Assembly (NCBI RefSeq): GCF_002994745.2
Contig: NC_037089.1
Coordinates: 14,898,141-14,962,140 of the forward strand
DNA: 64,000 nucleotides
Direction of reading: 5' to 3'
Origin: Rosa chinensis
Lineage: Eukaryota; Streptophyta; Magnoliopsida; Rosales; Rosaceae
Shown here: positions 1-11,576 of the stretch, piece after piece
Position numbering within the stretch: the stretch's first letter is position 1
Layout of the letters: each line of letters begins with the position of its first letter
Position numbers and translations under genes: made by a program
The notes under the pieces: model-generated
Told to the model about the DNA's origin: nothing
The model's database searches: none
The model's input: the letters and a program-made list of their open reading frames with translations, nothing else

Positions 1-665
1 TCAACATACTCTTTTCTATACAGAATACAATCATTCGGGCAGGCATGAATTTTAGTGTAATCCATTCCTAGAGAACTCAGGGTCTTCTTTGCCTCATAGA
101 CAGAGGCAGGTATCTCATTGCCTACTGGAAGAAACTCCGCAAAGGCAACCAACCACTCAGAGAAAGCAATATCACTCATACCGTGCTTTGCTTTTAAGTT
201 ATAAAGTCTTACTAGAACATTCAACCTTGTGTGACTATCACAATCGGGATATAACAGTTTATTGGCGTCATCGACAAACTGTCTAAACTCATTACACTCA
301 TCACTTTCCATCTCTGCGTCACTACCCAACCCTGCTTCATATTCAGGTATCTCATTGCCATTCACAGAGTAAGAACTGTGTGAATCTGAACCTACTTCTG
401 CGTCATCAGTATATTCCTCTATTCCTAAGTCTAATAAGGCCTCCCCATGCTCATTCCATCTATCATAACTAGCATCAATTCCATTCACAAATAGATGGTC
501 CCTTATTACAGCAGCGGAAAAGTAGTCAACATTTCCACAATTTGTACAAGGACAGGGAATATGGTTAGGGTCTCTAGCATTTTCCAAGGCAAATTTACAG
601 AACTGTGTCACCCCTAATTTATATTGACGAGATCTCCTATCCGCAACCATCCATGTTCTATCCAT
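1..665 (-). CDS. CACTA (En/Spm) transposase, N-terminal part, cut by window edge
   Basis: Reading the minus strand from the ATG at 665-663 gives about 221 codons with no stop up to the left edge. The protein begins MDRTWMVADRRSRQYKLGV and continues with a Cys-rich stretch (CPCTNCGNVDYF) and a W-N-E-H-G-E motif. This is the layout of the plant transposase-associated domain at the N terminus of CACTA transposases, followed by an acidic linker and the start of a Tnp2-like part (L-x-x-L-G-M-D-Y, H-A-C-P-N-D-C, L-Y-R). The frame is clean here, so this part is not visibly decayed. The catalytic region lies beyond the window, so activity cannot be judged. It belongs to the CACTA element ending at 4488. 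Confidence 0.85.
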   Translation of the reverse strand, partial: MDRTWMVADRRSRQYKLGVTQFCKFALENARDPNHIPCPCTNCGNVDYFSAAVIRDHLFVNGIDASYDRWNEHGEALLDLGIEEYTDDAEVGSDSHSSYSVNGNEIPEYEAGLGSDAEMESDECNEFRQFVDDANKLLYPDCDSHTRLNVLVRLYNLKAKHGMSDIAFSEWLVAFAEFLPVGNEIPASVYEAKKTLSSLGMDYTKIHACPNDCILYRKEYV

Positions 666-2054
666 TTATACTACGCAAAAACAGAAAAGCAAATAAGAAG
701 ACAAACTTAATTGCAAATATATCAATAGAAACACACATTTAAATTTGTTGGTTTCTTTTAAACTGAAAGGTACTGGAACAGGGAATCTCGGTGTGCAATG
801 GACTGAAACAGCTACCAATCCAAGATTATGTTTTATCCAATATACCTTCAGCATACAGACTATACAAATGCACCCAAACAGGAAGACAAATATTAATCTA
901 GTTTTTCTCATTATTACAAAGTGGATAATGTTTGAAATATGGCTAATGAAAAAGCAATAATTACTAGTTGTCTTTCATGCTTTACAATGCTTCTAAAATT
1001 AACAGAGGCAAATACATAATATATCAAAAGAAACATGTTGTCAAAAACAAACAAGCAAAATAACATTATCTGCAAGTAGTACAAATATATCAGAAGCAAG
1101 CAACCAAAAATAACATGATCTTCATGTATCATGTTATCATCATAGAGTAATCCCCAAACCGTAAACACAACAATTCAATAACAGACACAAGTTCTTGGAT
1201 TTAGAATAGATTGACTGGGTAAAAGACAACTATTATCTGACAATTCCAGAAATCACTACATCCACAGGGTTCAAGAAAACAAGATAAGGAAATAGTGATA
1301 ATACTTTAACTATGACATAAATATTATAACTGGTTTTGCCAAAGAAATGGAATCGTACCTGAATCACAACCAAAATTCAGTGCCAAAGCTTCAAATTCGT
1401 TGCTAGTGTCCAAAGCTCTCAGATTATCAAAATCTAGACCAGTAGATTGTGCTAGGGTTCACACACGAAGCTTCCTGAAATTCCAGAAATTAGAAAGGAA
1501 CTGAAAATCATAGAGTATAGGAGGAAGAAATTAGCGATGACCCAGAAAAAAAGAAAATTGAACCTTTTCTTTGTTGCTTCTCTTCCAATAGGAGAAATAA
1601 GGTCGACGCAACTCGGACAATTGAGAGGTGACTGAAACACTGAAACCCACAATAATTTGAGTTAGATTCTCACTATTTCCGACTAAAGGAAGCTCAGCCT
1701 GTCCAACCCAAAATGAAGAAATTAACTTCACAGCAGAATCAGAATCCATTTACAATTATAATTAAGTTTCCTACAACGTCTAATATTAAACTTAGAACAA
1801 AAATAAAAGTAACAGAGCAGAAACCCAGTCTTTCATTTAAGATGAAATAATTGAAATAAAAACATAGAAGAAGATCAGAACATTGAAGGAAAAAATTCAC
1901 ACAAAGATAATTCAATTTCAGATGTATATATCTTCAACAGTATAATCTTCTTTATGCTTAGTCAATCATCCACTAATACAAATCCATCAAGTGGCCATAC
2001 CTAATCCAAAGCCAAGTTATTCACACATTTGATTGGATAAAGCTAGTTAATAGC

Positions 2055-2160
2055 AAAAAATCTTGGAAAGCTTAAAGTACTTTCGAAATATACATGGAAG
2101 CTGAAAATACTTGAAAGCTTAAAGTACTTTCGAAACATACATGAAAGCTTAAAGCACTTA
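2055..2160. repeat. short tandem repeat inside CACTA leader
   Basis: The motif GAAAGCTTAAAGTACTTTCGAAA with a trailing ACATGGAAGC-like tail is repeated two to three times with small changes. It lies in the non-coding leader of the CACTA element and has no visible function. Confidence 0.6.
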
Positions 2161-3954
2161 CAACACAACAGGCACAACAGTTAGAAAGTTTCTGTTTCAA
2201 GTGAGCTGGTCATCAGCAAATGGTGTTCCTTTTTCCAGTGAAAGAAATGGTACGTAATCTGAAAGGAAGACGTAAAGACAATCAGAACAAATAAGTAGGT
2301 ATAATATCAACAGGAAGATTGTTGTATGTCATCAACTTATTGTAAACATAATGCCGTGGATAAACACTATTATACAATTGAGTAATCTCGAGCAATACAT
2401 CAATTTTTTGGTTTTCACAAAGAAACGCATAACATACACTTCTGTACCAGATTTGCAGCAACTATTCAATAGCTTAAAGCTTTAATACCAACACAAACTT
2501 AAGGGTAATTGTGAGAAAAATATGAAGCCTATATTAATCACTATTAAATTTTCTATTCCAATTATGCAATAACGTCAGAAAGCAATGTCGAACCATAAAT
2601 ATGGATGATTTGAGCATACACAATGTTCATAAAGCCTATGCACATACAGAATTTGACTAATTTTCCCAGCAGCATATCACAAACTACACATTTTAAACTA
2701 TATGATTACTCTTCAAAACATAATCAATATATAAGACATTTATTTCATTCTCCTTTATCCTGCTTAGAAACCCATTGACCAATGCCATTTCTAAAGTTTC
2801 AAACTTCAACAACCAACTACAGCTAATTGAATTATATTTTAGTAATTAGGGAAACATAAGGTGAGGCTGAACCAGAAACTTCCCATTGCTCACAGCATTA
2901 CCCATAATTCTGGTAAAGACTTAACTAAAAGAATAAGCTTAAACTTTTTCCTATAAACCCAGAGAAACAAAACTGCAATTATCCACAATTTGTACTTCAA
3001 ATTACACAGAGAAACAAGAAAATTGAAGAACAATACATAAAGTTTCAACCTTTAGCACTATACCCACTAAACCCAGGAATCATTTGAACAAAGATAAAGT
3101 CTTTTTTGTAAACAAACCTTTTGTCAGAGTGAGAGAGATCCAAATCCCAAATCTGCCGCGAGAGACTATGAGAGAGGACTAAGAGAGGATAACAACCTCT
3201 TAAACTTTTTCCTGTAAACCCAGAGAAACCCAGTTGAAAGAAGAACAAACCCAAGAACGTTCTTGCAAAAAAAAGCCCAAATTTCACCAGAGAAGTAAAG
3301 CAGACCTGGAATCAACTCTTGATAACGTCGACTGATGAAGTAACAGTCCGACAAAGAGAGATAATGGTGGTTGATGGTCAAGACAGACTGAAATATGCAC
3401 AAATCCACTTACATTATCCAAAGTAGAAACCAGAAAGAAGAAGAAGAAGAAACCAGAAAGAAGAACAAACCCAGGAAGAAGAACAAACCTTCTTGGGGAA
3501 AGAAATTCCAAAGCAACAACGAGTAAACCTCAGTCCACCATTAGAACCGAACCCTGAAACAAACCCTCAATCTGTTGTAATCACTAACTCTTTCATTCAA
3601 AAAACATAGAAAACTGAAACAGACCTTAGATTTACTAACCTGAAGAACAATGTATCGAAGCCCTAATTTTCCAAATCGATATTCAAATTATAGTAGGGAT
3701 CTTAGTAGAGAAATGGGTTTGATTCCTGGGGTTTGATTTCAAGGGTTTAATTCTTCCCTTTGGTTGCGGGCTATTTTGGATTCGGTTTCGAGTAAGAGTA
3801 CATGCATGGGTTGCTGTGTTGAATTGGAAGGAGCTAAGTAAGAGCACGCAATTGTGGGTTTGGTGGGAGTAATTGGGGGAAAGTAAAGGAATAAGAGTGG
3901 TTGTCGGGCTTCAATTAAGATGTTTGGTGGGAGAGTCCAATTTGTCTTAAGTTT

Positions 3955-4488
3955 CTCCAACAACAGATGAAAATGACCGTTGTGTGACAATATAATGACA
4001 AAGCAGGCTAGGAGGGAAAATTTGCCGCGCGCTTGTGCCTACATAGGTTTCATCAAATTGAAACTTTGCCGCGCTGTGCAATTTTCTTCCATGCTCAGAC
4101 AACAGAACAATGACAATCTGTTGTATAAATTTGTGCATCTTGCACTAGGTATGCCTAGTGGGATTTTTCAAAATTCATACAACAGTTCGTTGTACAACAG
4201 ATAACAAAAGACTGTTGTGTGTATAATTCAAATTGCATTTTGTTGAGCTCCTTCTCGGAGGGAATCATATGCTCATTTCCCTCCATTCTATGCCTCACAC
4301 TTACACAACATAAAATCCTTAACTCAGTTGTGCAATGTCTTCCTAAAAAAAAATATTTCAATTTCCTTGCATTCACACAACAGAAACAGATTTGTTCCGT
4401 TGTATGATAGAGTTGGTGTTAACACACAATAGCAGATTTTGGTTCTGTTGTGTGATGAGTGTTGTGTGTTTCGATTTTTGTAGTAGTG
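3955..4488. repeat. CACTA subterminal repeat zone
   Basis: At least ten copies of a motif around ACAACAG / CTGTTGT occur here in direct and inverted orientation, often as CACACAACAG. The block ends at the terminal CACTACTA. In CACTA elements such clustered subterminal motifs bind the accessory transposase protein; that role is inferred from the family. Confidence 0.75.
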
Positions 4489-4492
4489 TAGG

Positions 4493-5347
4493 CTTAGTGA
4501 ACGTGGTATTGATTTAGATACCCAATGCCCTTTCTGTGATGAAGAAGTCAAATCCCCACTCCATGCCCTTCGTGACTGCAGCCATGCAGAGTCGTTTCTT
4601 CAATTAGCTCATATTCAATCTTCAAATCAAGCAACAAGTATCATTGATTGGTTAGTCTCTTCTTTTTCCCAATCTTCCACTACTTTTGCTATGCTTTTGA
4701 TGATTATTTGGGCTACATGGAGGAATCAGAATGCAAAAGTGTGGGATGGGGATGTTAAACTCGCCTCCGAAGTGGTACCCATTACTCTAGGGTGGTGGGA
4801 GGAATATAGGGCAGTTCATGCTTCAACAAAGGTACCAAGACCGGTAAGGCATGAACTGTGGAAGAAGCCCCCTGTGGGCTTGGTGAAACTTAATGTTGAC
4901 GCTGCATTTGATAATGTTACCGGTTGTATTGGGGTGGGTGGGATCTTTTGAGATTCCAAGGGCTCTTTTCTATGAGGATTCAGGCACACTGTATCGGTCT
5001 CAAACTCAGCTAGGCATGGGGAGCTCCTTGCTTTGCTGTATGGGGTCGAGCTGGTAGTTGCCCATCATTTTGTTCCCCTGATGGTGGAAACAGATTGTCA
5101 AGATTTGGTCACTGTGATTAAGAGCTCTAGCTTGAACTGGACTGAGTTGGGTTTCTTGGTGCATGATCTTGAGAAGTTGTTGAAGGCTGCTTCCAATGCC
5201 CAGGTTCGTTATGTTCACCGTAGTGCAAACAGGGTTGCTCATACCCTAGCTCAAGAGGCCAAACATGGTTCTTTTTCTTTGAATTCTTTCATTGTATCTC
5301 CTCCAAGTGTGGAGGAACTTATAATCTTGGAATGTAATAACATTTGA
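4493..5347 (+). pseudogene. LINE retrotransposon 3' end: zinc-binding RT tail plus RNase H, decayed
   Basis: One frame runs from 4493 to the final stop at 5345-5347 and encodes the C terminus of a plant L1-type polyprotein. First is a reverse-transcriptase zinc-binding motif (DTQCPFCDEE...HALRDC), then a linker with IIWATWRNQNAKVW, then an RNase H domain (VKLNVDAAF...GVGG, HGELLAL, METDCQDLV, VHRSANRVAHTLA). Two in-frame TGA stops at 4949-4951 and 4972-4974 break the RNase H; the first stands where CGA (Arg) would be expected. The reverse transcriptase part is missing because the CACTA element is inserted at the 5' side. A short AAATAAAATAAAAAA tract follows the stop. Confidence 0.8.
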
Positions 5348-5696
5348 CGTCAATGAAGTTAATTCATTCCCCTAACAAATAAAATAAAAAAATGTTGTGA
5401 TCTAATATATACTAAAGTTTTCAAGGATTTATTTTTTTATCGGGGATTTATTTCTTAATAGTTAATATACATAAATACATAATTAAAAGATCAGTGTGAA
5501 ATCAACCTTACTTTATTATGAAATACAGAAATATAGTTTTGATATTGGCCTGCAAGCCATAAAGCCTCAAAACACACCAATAGTAGGATGAAGTTTCCGT
5601 CAATCTTTTATTGTGTTTCTATCAATTTCTTTACTTCATAAGAACTTCGGCCAACTAAAGTGAACTAATGGGGCTGAAACATTTATATAGGTTATA
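5348..5696. other. AT-rich spacer
   Basis: No gene seen. The first bases after the LINE stop are A-rich and may be its decayed tail; the rest is simple AT-rich DNA. Confidence 0.5.
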
Positions 5697-7215
5697 GGGG
5701 TCTTGACCAAATGCACAAAATGAGGTCAAGGTACTCCCTCTTACTCCATCAATATATTTTTATCTCTACTTACCTAATTTAAGAGCAAAATGTCTATTTT
5801 AGGCTCTGAAAAATTAAAAATTATGCGTTGTCACTAAACTCTCTCTCTCCCTCTCGCACTCCCACTAAATTCCGGTGGCCGGATCTTCGTCTTCGGGTTG
5901 AATTGAAATGTGATATTTGGAAGGTTTGTAGAGAATTTCAAGACAAACAAAGCTCAGTCGATCTCCCCTTCTAATTTGGCCGGAATTTGAAAAAGATGCT
6001 GGAAAATGGCCGAAACTTCTTTTCTTTAATTTGTTGTGTATGGTGAATAACATATAACATGGTGTAAGACATATATGGTTGGAAAGAGGGTTCGAAGATG
6101 AAGAGAATTGAACATATTTCATGGCCGGAGGTGGCCAGACGATACGACGGCAATGCAGCAAAATTTGGAACTTATTTTTGGAGTTCCCAAATTACAAAAA
6201 TGCCACTAACTTAAATCTTTTATAACTTATTCGTTACAACTCCGATTTTAGCGTATTACATATCCACAGACTCGGTTTAACGTCCTCTACAACTTATGTG
6301 AAGAAAGTTTATTCAAAAAGTAAACAACAAAAAATCAACTTTTAGTTTATTGCCTCCCAATAAAATATTTTGAATTGATGTAATCTCCTCATCTTTTTCC
6401 TCAATCAAAGTTTTATTTGTCTAATTTTAGGGAGATTAGTCTCTGTTTCTCCAATAAACTCCCCCCCCCCCAAAATAAGGCCATATAAACTTTTGTTTCC
6501 CCCAACAAAACCCTATAAACTTTTATTGTCTCCCAATAAAATTTTTAAATTGATGTAATCTCCTCATTTTCTTTCTCAAACAAAGTTTCGTTTTTCTAAT
6601 TTTAGGGAGATGAGTCCCTCTTCCCCCAATAAAATTTTTATTAGAGGGCAATAAGTTCTTATTGGGAGGTAATAAACTTTTATTGGAGGTCAATAAACCA
6701 CCTAAAACTTTCAAAATCAAGAATATTTTCATTTCTTACTAATTATTGTCCCTTAATAAAACTTTTATTAGCTTTTACCTGCGAAGTCCGATTTTATTGT
6801 CCCCCAATAATATCTAATAAACTTTTATTGCCCTCCCAATATCAATAAACTTTTATTGTCCCCCAATAAAAATTATTGAGTTTTATTGGGGGGTAATAAA
6901 AGTCTCCGGCGACCTATAAGATCTCCAATGACCTCTTTGGGGACCTCCGGAGTCTGGCAGTCGGTGACCAGATTCTGGCTACTGGTGACTGGATTCCGAC
7001 GAAGTCTCCTATGGCTTCTCTCTCTTCCATTTTCTCTCTCTATGTGACAAATGGGCAAAGGCAAAATAGTCTCAAAAATAAATAAATAAATAAAAACTTG
7101 ATTGGGTATTAGGGAATAACTTATGAGAGATATTATGGGTAAGTGAGAAAAAAAATAAGTGAGTGGTGTAAGGGGAAAAAACTTCCCTAGAATTAGTGTA
7201 AAGGGACATTTCCCC
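5697..7215. mobile_element. non-autonomous MULE-like element, degenerate
   Basis: The left end (GGGGTCTTGACC... with CTTACTCCATCAATATATTTTTATCTC in several pieces) resembles the reverse complement of the right end (GGGGAAATGTCCCTTTACAC... CTTACACCACTCACTTATTTTTTTT). The interior has CCCCAATAAA repeats and a GATTCCG/GGTGACC segment like those of the better-bounded MULE at 37616-39012, so the two look like family members. No protein is encoded. I could not find a convincing 9-bp target duplication, so the ends are approximate. Confidence 0.45.
6340..6900. repeat. TTATTGCCCCCCAATAAA-type degenerate minisatellite
   Basis: Many imperfect copies of a short unit around CCCCAATAAACTTTTATTG occur in both orientations, so the block is rich in small hairpins. 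It forms the interior of the MULE-like element; a related block lies at 38280-38700. Confidence 0.7.
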
Positions 7216-7725
7216 TTCTATATATATTAAATTATTAATCCTGCCTCATGTACAGTTACTTCAGCGGAACAAAATCACAAGAGTGCAATGGTCACTTCCG
7301 GCTCTAGTATACCTCCACCCCCTGTTAAGTGGTTAGGATATGAGTCTCTCTTTGGCAGAGCATCACTAAACCCTATCTAGCTAGGTAGATCCAGTTTTTT
7401 ACACTTTTACATTTTTACGTAATCAATAAATTAATTATCACGAGTACAATGTGCATAAAAACATCAAATTAATGGAGGTCAGTTCACTCACCCTTGTGTA
7501 TAATTAATATACATTATAGAAATACATCACATATGCAAGACTTTCAAGAGGGTTACAAATGATAAGATCAATAATGAATGCATGATTGCAATAAACAAAT
7601 TACCAAGAACTAGAAGAGTGAGAATAGATTAATTAAGACTTGATAGCTGTATAAGATATAAAATTGCCATACAATGTTTTAGAGTATATTTACAGTTTCC
7701 CATCATCAATAAGAAATGTTCAATA
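7216..7725. other. intergenic DNA left of the LTR element
   Basis: No ORF, RNA or repeat recognised. It ends with CAATA (7721-7725), the left target-site duplication of the retrotransposon starting at 7726. Confidence 0.5.
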
Positions 7726-8775
7726 TGCTTGGCTCCAAAACCAACTTGGTGTGCAAACCGTCTCTTTTGCAGCTGTGATTGCGTGGCCGTGCCAGCACCA
7801 TGGGGTGCAGTAGTCGGGGGAGTCCCTTGACCTGACTTCTTCTTCAAGCATTGCGGACGAGGAGAGCACCAATCTCGTCACAAGGCTCTTTTCTCTGCCT
7901 TTCAGAAAAGGACTTCTTGCCTTACGGGTAAGGGCTTTGGTTGTGGTCTCTTGCGTTCACCGAATCAATACTTAGTGTTGTAGACTAAGCAGAGCAATCA
8001 CTGGGAAGTTGGGAGAAGGCACAGGGTTTGCTAAAGCGTGACTTTAGCTTCGCTGGGTTGTGAGGGCGTTACCCTTACTTCGCTGGTTGAAATAGTACCG
8101 GTGGTAGTGGTACTGGCAGTCGGCTCTTGGGGAGACTGGGACTGGAAGTACGGTCGCCGGGTTTGTTTGGTGGCGCTGACAGTCGGCTCTTGAAGAGACT
8201 GGGACTGGAGTGTGGTCACCGGTAAGAGTGGTTGCTCCAAGGAGACTTGGGTAATCGTAGAGATTAATTGGAGAGCTGTGTCTTTGCTATATCGTCTTTA
8301 GCCTCTATATAGGAATGAAATACTATATTTTAGGCCACAATTATTGGCCTTTGAATCAAATCAAAACTCTTAATAGTCTTGATAATTAATAATTATCCTC
8401 TGTCGTAACTAGAATGTAGGCAAAGTTAATCGCCTCTTGAGATGTAAACTCTCGGATGCGAATATGTTGGATATGCATATCTTAATTGCATGTATATCTT
8501 CGCGAGGACTCTGTAGCTAGCGGCATGCAATTATATCATCCTTATTTGATTAATTGCAACTTACTCACACTGCTCCACTTCCATGAATCCTTAATTGTAT
8601 GAAAGACTTGATCGCTTGCACACCATTGGTAGGGAATGATGGCCCACCATGCAAAGGAGTCTGTCCATATATGTGATATATATTATTAATTGATCCACAT
8701 GCTCCATGTTTAATTGCATGGGCAATCATAATTCCTTACTCAATTGGTCCACCGTAGGACCTAACATGCATGGGC

Positions 8776-8835
<60 letters not shown>

Positions 8836-9203
8836 AGACTATATACATACCTTCCTTGATGACCACAATCAACCATGATTGCATGCTCCTATATATGCCA
8901 TTGCACATTAATTGCATGGGAAACTTGACTATTCGCATGGCTCACGTTATTGTTTCTTCTCACGCAATATTTGGTAATCAAGCAAACAAGTCATCATTAA
9001 TTATCAAATATTTAATAATTAATAGTAAATCAATGAATATCTAGATTTGCTTCAAGATTGCTTGGTCTCTAAGTAGGCTTTATTTAACCTCTAAATAATA
9101 TATTTCGAACTTGTCGAAAATATATAGTTTGGGCCACGGATATTGGCCCGGTTTTCTTCGAGTCCCCATTATAGGGAAAAAATGTTAATTTTGGGTTCAA
9201 ACA
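7726..9203 (-). repeat. 3' LTR (left copy)
   Basis: This direct repeat of about 1.48 kb matches 20184-21671 over its length with scattered substitutions. It carries a (TA)n tract at 8779-8832 at the same place as in the other LTR. Terminal dinucleotides are TG and CA. Confidence 0.9.
8779..8832. repeat. (TA)n microsatellite in left LTR
   Basis: About 27 uninterrupted TA units. The right LTR has a longer tract at the homologous place (21232-21308). Confidence 0.95.
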
Positions 9204-9220
9204 TTGCCCCCCAGACCTCG
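9204..9220 (-). other. polypurine tract of LTR element
   Basis: On the minus strand the sequence GAGGTCTGGGGGGCAA lies directly against the start of the 3' LTR. This is the position and composition expected for the plus-strand DNA primer. Confidence 0.7.
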
Positions 9221-10871
9221 AAGTCAAAGTTTCCCGTCTCGATTGAAGAGGTCTTGAGTCGGCACTAATCTTGCAATAACGTCGCTTTAAAGCCACTTGC
9301 ATTGACTTAAATGATATCACTGGACTGATTCCATATACTAAATAGGCCATGAAACTTGAATGTTGATGAGGTCACCTGGACAGACCTCCCATAGGAAAGC
9401 AAATATACGCCTGCATATAATTGGCGCGTCTAACTGCAAGCCTTATGTTAATCATGAAAGAGGTTAGGTGCCTCCTAAAGCTTATAAAAGGCCACGGGTA
9501 TTGGCTTTCTATGACCAAAATCATGTATCTTGGATAATTGCTTGATCATCTGCTGAAGAGAAAAGAAAATGGAGGTGCGAGTGCTTCTCCCTCTCCTGAT
9601 GGTCATGCATGAATCATGGCTAAAACAACCATCACATGTGTCCAACTGTCCAAGTGAGCCTACCACCATAGTATTTGCTGACCCCACACTTGCTCGCGAC
9701 AACTAAACCGCATGGGTTTTAATTAAAATGCATCAAGCCACTATACTGGCTCACTGTGAAGTGTTGATAATTATGCCAAGTATCTTCGCGAATCGCGAGT
9801 AATCTGCAGCCTATGTATATACCATGCAGAGCGATACATGCATACATGAATGAACTATATGGCTCAACCCAAGAATTATCATGCATGTACATATGTTGGA
9901 GTGTTGGACTGCCGCGTACTCTCCTTAATTATATGTGAACAGCGAACACACATATAAGTCACCAGTTTTCCTTCGCGAACCATTCTTCGCGAGGCCATGT
10001 AATTAAAGCCACTTCACTGGCTTTTAATCGACTTCGCCTCAATTGTATCTTTGTTGGCGAGATTCAGGCAAAGTATGTCAGCGGAAATTCGCTTTACGTA
10101 ATCATCTTTAACCGGAAAAAGCTTTGGCGAAGTGTTCCTCGCGAACATTCTCTGACTTCTGCTCTCGCAAACTAACTCTGGGGTGAAAGCGCCTTTGGGC
10201 CTTTTGGCTGCTTCGCGAAATATTTTTATTTGTTAGTAGCACCTACTCTCTGCCTCATGAAGTCTTCAAGCTGCTCGCGACACTTCGCCGCGATGAGAAT
10301 GGGCTTTGTCCACGAACGTTTGCTAACTTGATGGTATCATTATACTTTCTGGACACCGACCAACCTCTTTTGCAGAGTATTTTACACATGTTTAATTATT
10401 GCAGAAGAACTTTCTCCTTGTAACCGCATCACGTCTAGGTGTCATCGGCCCGCTCCTTGTTGCTTATAGACCGGCAAGTGTTGACAATTGAACCAACCTA
10501 GCATCATTTTATAATTATTTATGCCCAAAACATATGGCTCCAATTAAAAATCACAGTGCATGCCCACTTTTAATACCGCATGTGGCTCAGGCATCATGAT
10601 CATGCCCTTGTAGCAGCTTTATACAAATATATAAACCATCAGGCCCATCAATAAAGCCTATCTTAGTCCATAGTGGATAAGAACGTGCTGTAGCCATTTC
10701 ATACCATCATCATGCATCATTAATATAAGCCACCATGTGGGCTATATATTTTTAATATATATAGTGTCAGAATGCACCACCTCCTCACCGCTTCAAATAC
10801 AATCTTCAATATGGGATGGAGACCATGTAACATAATTAGGTATCAGCTAGAGCCACATGTTGGCTTAGCTA
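9221..10871. other. non-coding interior of LARD-like element
   Basis: No long ORF on either strand. Several segments are rich in TTCGCGAA-like motifs, and 10080-10330 resembles 18030-18160 (shared GGAAATTCGCTTTACGTAATC-like and TGTTCCTCGCG motifs), suggesting diverged internal repeats of the element. Confidence 0.5.
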
Positions 10872-11576
10872 TTAGAGCAAATGCACTCATGAACCAAGGG
10901 CAATTGTTAATTTACCAATCGAATTGGTACTACCAATTCATTATTCATCTCAAATTAGCAATTGCCCCCAGCTTATACAATGCACCAGTGAAAGACAATT
11001 TGCCTGCCAATCCACTATTCACACTTCAAATTTGAATAATTCATTAAACTAATAATTTAATTAACTAATTCATTAACAATTAAATTAATCATCCAATGTT
11101 AATGTAATAAAAAATTAATGAATAAATTTTAAAAACAAATAAAATTGTATATCAAGTATAAATATTGTTCCCGATAAAAAAGGATTGAAAAAAAAAAAAA
11201 CATAGATATCATTATCATAAAAAAAAAAATTATCTATGACAATTGATAAGATTACCGACCAATCTCCATTTGCCATGTGTCGACTTTAGATGCATTTATC
11301 TTACAAAAAATATATATAATTTCTGATAAGATAATCGCCCAATCATCATTGAATACGTGTCAATTACAGATATCGTTATTTTCTGAAAATATATTTAGGA
11401 TATGTGATAAGATTTTCAACCTATACATAGGTGACACGTGTACTTATCCTAACTTTTTATCTTTCAATATTGGTAATAAATAAGCTTCAGACTCCATTCT
11501 CTGCTCACACATTCCTCTCATTCTACACCTACAGAAACTTCCAAATCTATCATACATCTCTTTTCTCCTCTTTCCG

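Larger units (their letters stand above)
1..4488 (-). mobile_element. CACTA (En/Spm) DNA transposon, 5' part
   Basis: The minus-strand 5' terminus is at 4488, where the sequence reads inward CACTACTACAAAAATCG, the diagnostic CACTA terminal inverted repeat. Just inside lies a block of short CACACAACAG-type repeats in both orientations, as expected of the subterminal transposase-binding zone. The transposase start codon is at 665, so about 3.8 kb of leader or untranslated DNA separates the terminus from the coding region. The stretch 666-3950 shows no convincing exon. The other terminus is outside the window. The 3-bp target duplication would be TAG at 4489-4491, but it cannot be checked. The element sits in a decayed LINE. 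Confidence 0.85.

Noticed and set aside
8706..9044. ORFs over the LTR (TA)n tract (also at 21044-21512 and 22032-22368)
   Set aside because: Tyr-Ile repeats encoded by the microsatellites.
11277..11483. 68-codon ORF before the Harbinger transposase
   Set aside because: AT-rich leader of the element; the transposase frame starts at 11577.
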